From Lingula anatina (lineage: Eukaryota > Brachiopoda > Lingulata > Lingulida > Lingulidae), in assembly GCF_001039355.2 (NCBI RefSeq), contig NW_019775543.1:104114-168113 (forward strand): DNA of 64,000 bases. The letters are read 5' to 3'. Of this stretch, positions 15,501 to 29,400 are shown piece after piece (within the stretch, counting starts at the first letter, position 1; each line of letters begins with the position of its first letter). A model generated the notes under the pieces. The model ran no database searches, had not been told where the DNA came from, and worked only from the letters and a program-made list of their open reading frames with translations. Both the position numbers and the translations under genes were made by a program.

Positions 15501-16670
15501 AATGGTTAAAGTGAATAACTTCTAAAATAACTTTTTTGACTTTTCATGCCTCCCCCCCCCCTCCTTCTAGCATTTAAAACTAGCTCAGTGCAGAACTGTG
15601 GTAATGCTTTGACCAAATGACATTCTCAGTACTCAAGTTTTGAAAAGTTAACAAATAATAATATTTCTTCTCAAAAGAGAGGAATACTGGTACAGTATAT
15701 GATCATACAAATGTGTAAATTAAAGAATTGTGGAGGGTCTGTCTGGGAAAGGGAGTCAGAGGGTCCATACATGATTTCACGATTTTTTGCTCATTCAGTT
15801 GATGTCTGCTTGCATATCATTTATCTAAAATGTGAATTAAACACAGATTTAGCAAGAGGCAGGGCTAAAAAGTTTACAGACACTGTAATAGTCTGCTTCG
15901 AAAAGAGTTTTTGAACTGTAGAAGAAAGTGTTTTCAAAATGACATGTTCTTGGTTTCTGGACATCAGTGTACCTTTATCTTTTTGCTTAAGGACTGTTCT
16001 TCATTTCCATTGGACATGCTTATTCACACAATATGATTTTATAATACCCTTAAGGATTTTTCAGAAGGTTAAAATGGACATTTAGTCACCAACAGCCTGT
16101 ATAATCCCATATAAATGCAAACCAAGTTGTAATCAAGCATATACCCCATAGACAAACACATTTCCATTGCCTTTTTTCATGTAGTTGTTTCTTATGCTAC
16201 TTTGAAGACAAGAATCAATAAAATCAAATTTTATAGATTAATTTTCTCTTCTTGAATAAAAAAAAAGTGGTTAATGTATTTGTCTGCTGCGTAAAGACAT
16301 TAAGCTTTTTTGACAATATTCCTATGTGGATTCAAACTGATTCTCTAATTCCAAAAATGTCAGTTTTGATTACTTGTTATTTACCACAATTGGTCATAAA
16401 AAAGATGATTTTTCTCCTACCATTCCCATGACAATTATCTATTATTTTTAAGTGGCAAAAAACATCCCCCACCCTAGCCATTACATATGCAGTTAGCATG
16501 CAACTGTTTCCTTTAATCCATTCATGCATACCTGTCTGAAAGAACTGTGCAGACTCCTTTCTAGAATAGAGTAGAGTTATAAGACAAGTGCAGAATGAAC
16601 ACCCATGCAGTGCTTAGACACTGCCATCCTGACAGTCTGAGATGCCCTTACATGTAATAATATTATGTGG
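10329..16670. other. Intergenic, no gene seen
   Basis: AT-rich DNA with one N at about 11541, a (CA)n run at 12541-12575 and several homopolymer runs. The open frame at about 12125-12310 (-) has no convincing splice or homology support. The right part probably includes sequence downstream of the TNKS1BP1-like gene. Confidence 0.5.
12541..12575. repeat. (CA)n microsatellite
   Basis: Uninterrupted CA dinucleotides over about 35 bases. Confidence 0.95.
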
Positions 16671-16673
16671 GTT

Positions 16674-16679
16674 TTTATT
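16674..16679 (-). terminator. Candidate polyadenylation signal of the TNKS1BP1-like gene
   Basis: TTTATT on the plus strand is AATAAA on the minus strand, about 400 bases past the predicted stop at 17077. Choice among several such hexamers is uncertain. Confidence 0.35.
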
Positions 16680-17076
16680 CCATTTTACAAGTTCTCCACA
16701 AGTTCACTTCCTGCCATTTAGTTAACTTTTTTTTTGAGCATGGAGGCTCCGTTTAGGTGCCTATCTTATGTAGTAGAAATGTAACAATTAAGTTTATGTT
16801 AATTATCACATTTCTTTAGTCATTTGTGTTTGGTAACAGTGAAAAAATGCCTCACATTTTGGCAGACAGTACCTGTTCTTATTCTTGAAGATACAATATA
16901 TTCTATCTAATAAAGGACAGGTGCAAACAAGGGTTTACCAAAGTGAAATGTTTTTCTCTTTTTATCAAAAATGTTCACATGTGTGGATATGATAACATAA
17001 TTATTCTACAAGTACACGCAGCATCCCTCCTCTCTGATTCTCATGCATGTTAAACAAGCCAAAACAAACCAATACT

Positions 17077-20000
17077 CTACTCACGTTGTAAGCGTAGTCG
17101 TTTTAGTTCAGCTTGCTTCTTCCACTCGGGCTCAAACTCTTCCACTTTCTTGGGGAGAGGGTCTATCACTGCAAACAACATGCACAGAATATCACATGCC
17201 TAGCCAGGATATCTCACTTCCCCCAACACACTGAGAGACTTTGTTTCACAGAATAGAGATTTATGACTTTAAAATGTTATTTTTATTTGAATATGGAACT
17301 TTCCACAGTTTTTTTTTTTTTTCAGATCATAACTTATTTTATCAGCAGTAAAAGTTTTTGCCACTTTTCAGCCAATTTTTATTGATCTCGCTCTGTCTCT
17401 CCCCCCCCCTCTCTCTTTTCTTAGAGGAATTAACAGATAAAAAAACAGATAAAGAGAGGTCATACAGAGATGTTACAAAGAGGGGAAAAACTGTGGAATG
17501 ACATATACATTTTCCCACTTGGATACAACTGTCATGATGCTGTCAAAATGCTTGCATCAGAGACCTGCATGAATGTCTGGATCAAAAAGTGCCTTGTGAT
17601 AACTGTTTACCAGTGTGTTGGATTAACCATTGATGACTTTTACAAAATCAAGTCAGTCTATTTTTGCCATGCATTTCAATATAAAGGAAAACTTAAAAAT
17701 AACATGCATGGGCAAATAAAACTACACTGTACAGGGAATATAATATTTTCATATTGCTAAAATAACTGATATGGCGGTTTTAAAGTTGAGCATCATGTTG
17801 TCAAACAGTATGCAAGTGGCCAGAATACATGTACTGCATGGGGTTGGACTGACAAAGAGCTTAAATAAAATAATTTCTCACCCCTTCTTATTTTGAGTGT
17901 TTTTTCCATTAAAGTAAATTCTAAATTTATTCTTTAGTGCTGGAGGTATATGTTGATCCTATATATGTGTGTTTGAGATGGTATCTATGACTGCCACATG
18001 TGAAAATACCTAAATTAATGATATAAAGTGACAAATGTGATAAAAATCACAAGCAAAGTACTCCCCTCCCCCCTCCAGCCATGGGTTGTAAAATCTATTG
18101 AAATGACACCTCTTTCATCAGAATGACTATGTTGTTTGAGAGGCTACTCAGTGGTAAGTAACTATCTGAGTCAGTACCAAAAGTTATGTTGTTCAACTGA
18201 TTTCTTATTTTAATAACAAAAAAAAAAAAAAAAAAAAGCCCAAAAAAGCACTAAGAAGATTTGGAAATGTATTGGTACATGTTTCTTTTAACCTCAAAAG
18301 GTTACTGTATATGAATAATTGATGAGCCAATTAGCAAGGCTAGTGTAGAATTCTTATTTCTACTTGTGAAATCTAATCTGTGAGAATTGATATCTTAATG
18401 TGTCAGCAGTTTCAAAACCTGAAGTAGATTTCAATGATACGATAAAGTTGAAAATAAATTTATAATTGTAGTTAACAAAAAAGGGTGATTCTCAGCACTA
18501 TTAAAATGATTCTTAACTTCAGTTGAATAACTGAGGTAAAAATTCTGTTTCATTTAACTGAGTGTATTAACCTTTTGGTTATTTAATATGCAATAGTAGC
18601 ACAGTACAAGTAGCCAAATCCTTTTCATGCACATTGATGCATTCTTTCTTAACTATAACAACCATTGTCACAGAGGTGAAGATTTGTGATGTGACAAACT
18701 TGACAATAAATTGCATGACGCCAAAATAAAATTAAAAAAAACAGCACAATTCAATCATTGAATTCAATACATGAATTTTGCATATCCAAAGTAACATACT
18801 GGTATATAGGTATGTGGATTTCCATTTTAAGTTTATCTCAGAACTTATTTTATGTTTGCTTTATACCTCTGGGACTCCTCTTTTTCCTTAGAGCTAGTTC
18901 CTGTTTCCATGGGGGAATTGTTGAATCTACTGGGGAAGAGGGGCGATGCAGAGAGTCCTCTTCGTTGGACGTCTGCAGAAAAATGCGGATCATAAAGCTA
19001 TATAAAGGCTTGCATGTTCTGAAGCTAAGCTGTCAATTTTAATGCAAAATATCCTAATTTTAAACAATTCTTATTTTAATTCTTATTGTAACACATACCA
19101 AATATTATTCTGTGTACAGCTTGTAAATCAAAAGAAATGCAAAGGTTTCACACTTAACATGGAAATATTTTATATACTACAGTGATAAATTATGCAAGCA
19201 AGACCAGTAGGAATACAAATTACACAGAACAAGTCTATGCAACAAGATAACAAATCATTATGATACTATACTGTCTAAATGCAGCTTATATTAATTGAAT
19301 TGTGATTGGAGTTGCATGCCAAGCAGTTCAGACAGGATCTTGCAAAGCAGGAAATGTGATAGGTATAGAAACATGCTACATGTACCTTTTTTGACACAAA
19401 TATGAATTATGCATAAGAGAGTGAGTTCTGGAAGTTCAGACTGAGTAAGAAATGGATACATACATTTACAAGCAGCAAGAGGGAAGGAGAAAGTGACAAA
19501 AAGAAATATAGAAAGAGAAAATATGAAAGCCTCATACTCGGCTGGAATCAGAAGAGGTTCTGGTTTTGCTTTTCTCTGCCAGGTTTGTTTTCCAAGGTGG
19601 GGTATTGCTATCAGCAGTCTTGGGGGTGGGGTTGAGGGTGGAAGTATTACGGAGTGAAGACACTGGCACAGTTTGCCGTCTGCGATCAGCCTCCAGTTTC
19701 CATGAAGGCACTGATGAATCTTTGGTATCTAGGCAAGAAAAAAATAGAGAAACTGTGAGAAGGAATCCAATGTCTGCAAATTGAATCATTCTAAGAGTCT
19801 CACTGTGAACTACGTGGGAACTGTCAATTATGTCCCGTCAACTTAGTCCAATTATTTCACAAAAAAACAAGCTAAATAACATTCACTGCATGCATATCTA
19901 CATTACTTTACTAGGTAACAATAATCAACTTTTCATAATGTCTAAAAAAATCATAGCTTAAAAATAATAAAAAATATAACATAATACATCATGCATGGAC

Positions 20001-20420
20001 TTCTTCAAACAGCCAACATTTTAATATCTGGGTATGGGAGTAGAAGAGGCCAGTCTTAAAAAGACTGCATGTAAATCCTTCGAAAATGTTCCCATTTGCA
20101 AAAACATAACAAAAGCTACAAATATAAACTAGAATTTGGTACAAATAGAGGGGAGCATGTTTGTCAGTATTTTCAATATAAAAAAATATATTTAAGGGCC
20201 TTCATGAGAAGCCAAAAAGATATCTCTTAAACAGTTTTATCTCTACATGCATTAACATTCCTTCTTGAAAAAATATAAGCACAATTGATTCTTTCAGGAT
20301 TGGATTTGTATTTGATCTAAACTTGATATACCTAAGAATGGGTTAATAATGTGGTCATGAGATCACTTACCCAGATGTTCCCTGGGGGAGGTCTGCGGAG
20401 ATGATCCTGGAAGGTGATGC
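17077..20420 (-). CDS. TNKS1BP1-like: Trp-Lys motif tail of the TNKS1BP1-like protein
   Basis: Exons 20420-20371, 19728-19538, 18972-18867 and 17168-17077. Each longer exon carries one or two short motifs with a Trp followed by Lys and then basic residues: VPSWKLEADRRRQ, TPPWKTNLAEKSK, IPPWKQELALRKKR and EPEWKKQAELKRLRLQ. Similar W-K-x-x-L-basic motifs occur in actin/PP1-associated proteins such as phostensin, so an actin or phosphatase contact is possible (inference). The chain ends LRLQRE and TAG. The sequence C|GTGAGTAG at that place is also a fair splice donor, so an isoform could splice onward; no convincing further exon was found. Confidence 0.75.
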
Positions 20421-23400
20421 CTAGAAAGAGGATAAAGTAAACCAATGTACAAAAGAAAAACTGAATCACTAATCACTAATTTAGAAGAGTTTTATACTAT
20501 TATTATTGCATTTTTATTAATATTAACATAAATAGCCTTTATGATGTTTCACGAATGAGGTACGAAACTCATACAAAATACAGTGTTCTCTTACCCAAGA
20601 CTTGGCAGAATTGTCTTTGGTGTATATGCTGGTTTCCCAAAACCTGTGGACGAAGTCTTTTCAGAGCCTTCATGTTTACTGGTGGCTTTTCTTTGAGTTT
20701 CCTCTTTTGGTGGTACATTTTCATCTGTGACCTTCCCATCACCAGCTGCTGTCATCATTCCAGAACCTCTTGACCTTGACCTTGGGGAAATGCCATATGA
20801 CAGTCCCATTACGGGAGCAGATGGTTGTGGAAGATTTTTGTCAACCATTTTCTTGTGGTCTATTTTTGTAATTTCCTTGTCATCCCTTATTGTATCTTTC
20901 TTGTTGCCTGCCACCTCCAAGTGGGAAATGTCCTTTATGGGAGGCTTCGTCTTTGAACTAGATGAGGCCACATAAGAAAGTTGCATCATGGGCGGAGAAG
21001 CAGGGAGGTCTTTGGCAACTGGGCTACGTTTTGGTGAAGCTGCTCTTCTTGGAGAGGAAAGCCATGTAGGAGAGGTTGGTGAAGGAACCTCTGCTGAATC
21101 AGTTTTTGGAGACAGCAATGGGGAAGTGACCTGTCTTGATTTGCTAGGTTTCAGATGACTTGGTTTTGAATCACTTGATTTTAATTCGCTAGGTTTTAAG
21201 TCTCTAGGTTTTAATGGACTAGACTTTGGTTCTAATGGTTTTAATTCACTATGTCTTAATCCATCATGCTTCAATTCACTAGGTTTTAACATGCTAGGTT
21301 TTGATTCACTGGTTTTCAAATCAGTAGACTTGAAGTCATTAGATGCAGTAGGTTTCATATCACTAGTCTTTGAATCAAGGGGCTTTAATTCTCTAGACTT
21401 CATGCCATATTTTGGTGAAGACAACAGAGATTTGGCATTGCCCCATGGTACTTCAGTTAGCTTGCTCTCCTCAGTTTTGGTAGTCAGTGCACTAAAGTCT
21501 CTAGGTTTGGGAGCAGGCTTTGGAGGAGAGGCAGTCCCTGGGCTTGCCCTACCACTATCACTACCAGCAGGCCTTGCATAAGGACGGGGTGAAGTTAGTA
21601 ATGAGGCACTTTTTGGAGAAGATTTGTCCTTTGGAATCACAGAATAGGGAGCATTTGGAGAGGGATGGAACCTTGAAGGATGGGGCTTACCAGCATTTTT
21701 ATCCTCCAAAGAAGAAGATAAATCCAAGTCATTGGGTCTCGTTGCAGACTGCAATGGCACTGGTGGACTTTTTTCAGGTCCTGCCATGCTGGTGTCATGT
21801 GGTGTCTTACTTATTTCTTTAGCTAGACCCTTTTTAAGCCATGAAGGAGTGTCTTCTTTGGGTTCTGGACTTCTAAAGTTTATCGGTGAAATTAATTTGG
21901 AGTCAACCTGTTCTTTTTCTGGTGTTAAACCTTTTGAGTTATCCAGTGGAGAACTTATTGATTCTCTTTCTGGCAAAAGTGATTTTGCACTGGGAATTTC
22001 TTTCTCTGGTGTCAGAGACCTTGTTCCTGTATGCAGAGGACTTCTCAATTCTTTCTCTGGTGAAAAACCCTTTAGCTCAGCATCTTTAGGACTTTCTACA
22101 TCCCTCTTTGGTGCAAAAGACTTTGATGCATCTTGTTTTACACTTTTCACATCTTTCTCAGGAGTAAGTGATTTGGGTCGATCCTGTAAAAGACTTTTGT
22201 CTGGGGAGACAGACTTTCTCTGCAGAGCAGCAAATCTGTTCTGCAGTTCATTCTTGTTTCCAATGACTGGTGCATCATCCTCTGTACTTGATCTTGTTTG
22301 TTCTGGAGGCAAGGCTCTTAGTGGAGATGTTCTGCTTGTTCTCCTTAATTCCTTCATCCATGGAGCTACGTGGGCATTTTCAGTGGCTGATTCTCTATCT
22401 TTCTCATTCATAGAGGCCTTTTCTTCTTTATTTTCATTTTCTGCAATAGCAATGTATCATCAGTCTCAATTATTCATTAAATAATTTAAAATGGTTGACA
22501 TTTATTGTTTAATAATTTTTAAAATCTTTTCAGTGATGAGCATCTGAGCTGTGCTTAACTTTTTCATCTTAGATGGATTTTACAGAAAAGATAATGAGAA
22601 CTATCTATTTTTTTATTGTTCAAGTGTCTGAAAACCATCTCATTTTCAGATTATACAACGTAAGCTTTCAAATTTGTCCCCACCTTTACTTGACATTATT
22701 ACTCTGACCAAGATGGATGAGCATGTTACCTTTGGCTTCTTTGGCTTGCATTTTTTCTTCTGCTCTCTTTTGCTTTCCCAAGGCATCTTTCATCCAAGAT
22801 GGCTTTTCAGGACTTTCATCCCTCTTCTCTCTTTCATCACCTGCAGTCCTTCTGGATAAAGCTGAAAAAAATGTGACCTTTTAGCAAATCCACACAATTT
22901 AAATAACAAAAAAGGACCAAAATATTTAAATTCAGGCTGTTTTTGCATAAATCCTATATGACAAAAAGAAAAATCTTACTGATTGCTGGATAATTCAATA
23001 ATGCTTAACCCACATAAAAAATTCCATATCCCTCAAACCTCTGGCATGTCCAAGCTGTTTGTAAGCGAGAGGAAGGAGGCAAAAGTGGTTGGAAAATTCT
23101 CCTTCATTTGCATCATATAGTTTAAAAAAACTTTCTTTCCAGCAACCTTCCCCTTCATTTGATGTCCTCTAACTAATGCTAACAAAAACCTGGAACTAAT
23201 ACCCTGATTAATACCAGCAAAGTATAACATCTTATGTCTAACATATGAGAAATAGTTAGTGTACCTGCTTGCACCTCCTCCCTAGCAGGTAGTGGTGATG
23301 TCTTGGTCCTTTTCACCTTGGCTTCTCTCAACCAGGCAGGCGGGGACTCAACAGTCCCATCAGCCTCTGGGGTTGTTGCGCCATCTGGCTTGGAGACATT

Positions 23401-26400
23401 TGTCTTACGAAGCTAAAAAATAATCAGACATTTTTGAACTGTCAATTTTTTTGGGGGGGAAAAAGACAATAAAGAAAATATTTAAAAAAAAAAACATCAC
23501 TGAATTGAAATCAATTAAAAATGAATATGAAAGGAAGTAAAATAAAAGAGAGAGGTGGAATATAATTTGATTTCATGTTGTAAAACTGGAATTATTGTAA
23601 AACACCTCAGGGAGATTGTTTATATGTGATCAGTAAAATTATCTGCAACACATAATCAGGAAAACATCAACATCTGATTCAATACTTTGCATTATTCAAG
23701 AACAGCAGGAGTTAGCTGGCAAAGCTGTCAAAATCTTCTATAAAAGAAAATGAAAGACCTGAAAGAAAAATCACCTTAGGTTTGCCTTCAAGAAGACTAG
23801 GTAAGACCATGGGGAGCTTCATTCCAGGCAATGCAGGTCTTTGAAATGGAGGGGGCTTACTGCCCTCCTCTTCTATACTCTGATGACGACTCTGTTCACC
23901 AGAAGGCAACCATGACACTTCTCCATTAAAAACTTCTTCTTCTTCAGAAGAGGCTCTTGATTTCCTAGGCTCTGTAATGTTTAAGGTGAAAAAAAAATAA
24001 AACAAAATCAGCCAAAGAAGTAAAGTTAAAGTGGTAACTATATGATGAAAGTTAAATTAACAAATATTTATTCAAACCCTAATCAATGCATCTAGATGTT
24101 CTACTCAACTAACACAATACTGGGTTGAGACCCTCTCATGTATATCAGAGTAAAGTGTTATCAATCACCAACACATCCATATCAGTTCAACTAACACAAT
24201 GAAAGTAATGTTCCTCTCAAAAGAAAAAAGGTCTTTGTGAAGTCACTTTAACACACTTCAAAATATAAATGTTTTAATCTTTCATTAAGATTCAGAAATC
24301 ATAAAGCAACCTTCTGAATGTAAGATAACATATATATATTTAGTAGTGGGACATAGGTAAAATAATGAATAATATTTACAGTTTGGGACTGAATTGCAAA
24401 TATTTTTTTAATAAAACTCTTAAATCATATAGCTTACCTGTTGAGTCTTCAAACATTGAATCTGTGTCACTTGCTAGGCTGCTGCGTATGCTGCTTCTGG
24501 TTGGCTTGCGTCTCTTACCCATGGTGCCCTTGTGACGTAACACACTTTTCTCCTTACTGGCATGCAGGTCAAGGGTGGGGGTACTCTGTGGAAAATAAAT
24601 AAAATTATTTAACTCCATGGTTTAAGCACAGCCGGCACCATTAGTTACTCAAAAAAACATAATATGGTATTAAGTAAATAAAAACCTGAAATTCAGTAAC
24701 TATAAACAGTGCTTTTTTTTTCATTCTCTCTGTATAATATTACAAATCATCCTGTAAACATCCTCAATCACAAAAGTATTTTTTAAAATCAACATGTTGA
24801 ATAACATGCTGAATAACATATGTAGAAAATGTAAATCAGTATCAAACATAAACAGACAGTACAAATTTCTAATAGCATGTAATTCCTGAATATCCCTGAG
24901 ATGTGTATCTTACCTCAATCACAGAGAAATCCAGACCAGCATTGTCAATTCTGTTATCTTCTGATGACTGAAATTGGAAAAAGATAAAGCAACATTAACA
25001 GAAACACCAGTCTTGGTATACTGGGGTACACCCGTAGCACATTACAATGTGGAAGAGAATAAACTCCTACTAGGTATCTAATGTTTTAAAATGTGTAACT
25101 TTATCTTTAATAATCTGAGGTTATTTTAAACAGTGCTCTGTTTACTATAATGTGGATATGAATTAATCACTCATTACATCAACTAATAAAGAACCAAATT
25201 TTATGAACAAATGAATTATATAATATCTGTGATATTAAAGCATGTCTAACCTTTAAATTATTGTATATAACAAACACAGAATTCCAAAAGACCAAAGTTT
25301 TTTAAACACATTAATAACCTAATTGCAATAAAAGTTCATCAAAAAGATTGTTCTTGGATCCAAGGAATTGCATTTACTGATGCTACTGCTGTTGTGACAA
25401 GAGCAAAACTTAGCTGTTTCCCTACTATTTTTTGTTCCAAGGTAAGTGATTACTATCACTAAAACATCAGTAAATGCAAAAAATTGTAATAAAGGCATAT
25501 CTGAGAGCAATATGAAAATACCAAAAAATATGTTTAATTAAGTTCCTTTAGCTCCTGACCAATGAAATGTATCAAGTACAGGTAAGACATATCAGACAAA
25601 TGTAATGGCTAGTTTTCCATTGTTCATAAATCTTACATTCTCTCTGGGTCATCTAGGCAGAACATGTAGTTATTCACGGACAATTAAACATAAGCTGAAG
25701 TTAGAAGTTGGGGTTGTGATATACTACCTCTGAAGGGTATTAAATGAATCAATCAAAGATGCATTTTGTTTTATTCTGTGATAGTTTATCTGAGAAATGA
25801 AATGCTCGGGAGGATTGGAGGAATGTTGAAGCATTAGGGTTTACCCATGTGTATTCCCAATATGGTCAATTTAACTATGTCAATTTACCTTATAATCTTG
25901 ACACTTCACTAAAATTTACTAAACGTTCAAGTTTAAACCTACCTATTTATAGTTTAAGCAGTTAGTCAAAAAGAAAAAGTATGATTTCTGAATCAAAAGC
26001 CAGAAAAAAATCTCCTGCTTGACTGCTAATTATATGTCAACATTCAAAGATGATAAATGATATAATACTTTTTTGTAAAGGTCATTGTAAAAGCAAACAT
26101 AGAGTCTATTCCAAAAATTTCAACAAACTACATATAACTTACTTTTACACCAACAGCATGCTTTAACTTGTTATCATTATTGTTCAACAAGGACTTAGAG
26201 GTATTATTTTTCTGCATGGGATAAGTGTGGTAAGCTGAAACCATCCTCTCGGGTTTCTGTAGCAAAATTTCCCCTGAAGACTTTGTGTAGTTCCCTGTGA
26301 AAAGCATTCCAGCTTTATTTCGCAGCTGCCTTGTATAATGATCATCAAGTGTGGTCTTTCCATTGTAAAATCTAGTGTTGTCTGTACTGTAAAAACAGCT

Positions 26401-29400
26401 TTCCGATCTCCCTTTGTTAAATGTGCATTTTTCAATATTAAAGGAGCTAAACTGATCAGAATCAGAGTTGTTGCTAGCAGTACTATGACACCGTCTGTCA
26501 TACCCTGTATCAATCATGTCACCTTTGGAGGACAGTCGAAAATCCCCCTCTCTGTTTTTGCTTTGACGCAATCTCTCATCAAATTCAAGCCTACGGCCAA
26601 CTGTGCCTTGCATGCGAGATATTTTTGGTGTTTTATGAAACCATTCAGATCTGTATGATAGTGTGTCATCGGGCTGTCCCCAGGCCAATAATTTATCTCC
26701 ACCAGCTGGTGTTATATGTTGTAATCTGGAATTATCATAAATACTTCTCTGATCTTCCACCTTGTAAAAAGGCTCATTTATATGCATTTTCTCTAGTTGT
26801 TCACAGTTTTTATTATCAAAATGCCCTGTGGATGCAAAGTCATAACTTTCAAGTCTGTCGATTCTTGTATTCCCATTAAAATCCTGAGATTCGCCAAGAA
26901 AAGTGGGCATTTTATTCCAGTTTTTTCCACCTTCCATGCTAGTAGGAGATACAGGCAACTCAGCTGTATAATACTTGTCATTTGATGAAGATCCGTTCTG
27001 TGCCTGATAATAATCACTCTTATTATAAATATATGTTGTTTTGGCATCTGAGCCAATAGTCTTACTTATTTGTGTTTTGATATTATCTGTCAAGTGACGG
27101 ACACCTGTTTTGTTTGGAGTGGACAATACTGAGAGGTGACCACCATTCACATCACCTGATCCTTGAAGAGGCGATGAACTAGAATTGATACAGTCACATT
27201 TGTTTGCCTCCCTGTCAAGCCGGGGTTCATTGAGGAAGGACCCTCCATTCTTGTGCCATTCAACAGAAGTCACCCTTCCTTCTGCTTGCTGCTCATGATT
27301 TTCATGCAACACTGTCTGTGCAAACATGGCCGAGCTGTTTACTTTACTGCTGTACACCATGGGTGTGATGTGTTTCTCTTGTGTGACTTCCTTTGATTGG
27401 GATATTTGAGGTATTTCGGTGCTGCCACTCCTCTTCCATTCAATTGAAGAATTCCTGTGCCCAGAAGACTGCACGTCTGAAGCAAATTTACTTCTACAGT
27501 TTGGTTCAGTGTTGCCATTTTGATAATTGTGTAGTTTTCTCAAATGACTTAGATTTGCTTCATCTAAAGATCTGCTTTTGCTAAAAACATTATCCAACCT
27601 AATTTCATTGTCCGTCTTCTTGTCACTGTGGTCCCCTTCATGTGCAGCAGACACCCTGCCCACATGTACATTAGCAAGTTCATTCCTAACCCAGGGATAA
27701 GACCCATATGGCCCTGACTGCCTCAGGTGCCTTGGTAGGTCTCCTAGGGTGGTCAGGTGTCCACTGCGATGACCACTTCTCTGAATGCCACTTCTCTGTC
27801 CTCCATATTCATTAAAACTCTGAGATCTCCCTGGCATCCTTACTCCATACATCTGATATGACTTTCTCTTCAGATTATTTACATAGCTGTTGTCTGCCTC
27901 CATCACTTTTGCTGTCACGGTATTGTAAGTGAATGCACGTATATTGTAATGACATGTACTAAGAATACAAAACACAGAAGATTATCAGTTATTTATGACA
28001 AAGAAGAATAATTCCCCTAGAGCAGAGAATAATTATAGATCAATATTGCATGTTGGCAACTGCAGTGAGCAATATCCTTTACGGCTTCAAATGAAACAGT
28101 GTTACCATCACCTGTTAATGTAAGGAAGTTATGTCAGTCAATCAGAAAGTAATTGTCATTGCTAATTACAAACTACTAACAAGTGTTATTTCAGTCCTGT
28201 AAGGCACTGCCCTCTTAGTTATTGATTTAAATAAGAAATCAGATATTTCAATTATACCTTAGAGACTAAAAAAACTGATTGAGTCGAACTTAGTAGCAAT
28301 TTCCTCATGAAAATATGTGTGAATTTCCTGATCATATTCTGTAGAAAAAAAACCAACATTGATTTTTATATGAATTTAGCACAGGCTGATTCCTCCTTTA
28401 CTAGTCTAAGTATTGGGTGTGTATTAAAACAGAAAACAGCAACTGAAGATCTCCATATGTTAGCTTCAGGTCTCTCTCTATTTATAGTGCAACATTCTGT
28501 GACATTTGAAGACCAAATCCAAGTTGAAGTTCTGATATTTCTATGTTCAATATGTAATGTCACCTCTTCTGCTGACCATTCCAAAATGTCAACATAACTA
28601 CCCCGGTAGCTGTCAATTTTATCACCGACAGTCACTTTCTGTAGACTTTCTGCTCGATGGTTCAGGTAATCACTGTCCTGGTACGTAGAAAATTCTAAGA
28701 ATTAAGTACCAGCAGTTATATTATCTTTGGCTGGTGATCAGAAGACTGTTATGAGTATGACAACCTTGTGTCACCTACATGTCACCTTTATGACACCTGT
28801 TGTGATAAAATAGACTCACTGCTCATTAATTCAGGTGTATATATTGTTTGGTGCTTCAAAAATGCTGGGATTAAATTCCTTCTGCTGTAAGCTCTGCCAT
28901 ATGCACTGAAATATGTATCCAATGAATGCTCCAAGTTGTTGGCCATGTTGTATTACAGCACATGTGCAAGCTATGTCAGCTAAGAATGCTGTATTCTCTT
29001 GTTAACCTGCACTTTCAGTAATTTAGAACAAGAGAGAGATTTTTGCCAATAATTCTACATACAATGAGTTAGAAAATAAGTCATGTCTCATAAAGTGCAT
29101 GATATTTCTCTCTTACTATGTCATTACAAGTAGAACAATTTAACTCATTCTCCAATATTTCTGCTTCACAAAGCTTTCTGCTATATTAAACAGTATTCTG
29201 CATCAGCTGTCTTGTGTTTATAAGTGCCCTCCAAACTGCAGTGAACATGGGTCTGATTCTGGCAAAGTTCTAGACTTTGCATTTCATGTATGATGGATAA
29301 TATACCATAGCTCCTCATTCAATTTCCATAAAAAGCTCTGCTATATTGCCTATTTTGTGTAAAGGATCTGCTGTCTTTATAATTCAAGATTACTCAAGAC

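Noticed and set aside
21732-22484. 250-codon plus-strand open frame
   Set aside because: Shadow of the large minus-strand exon; hydrophobic Ser/Phe/Leu composition mirrors the coding strand.
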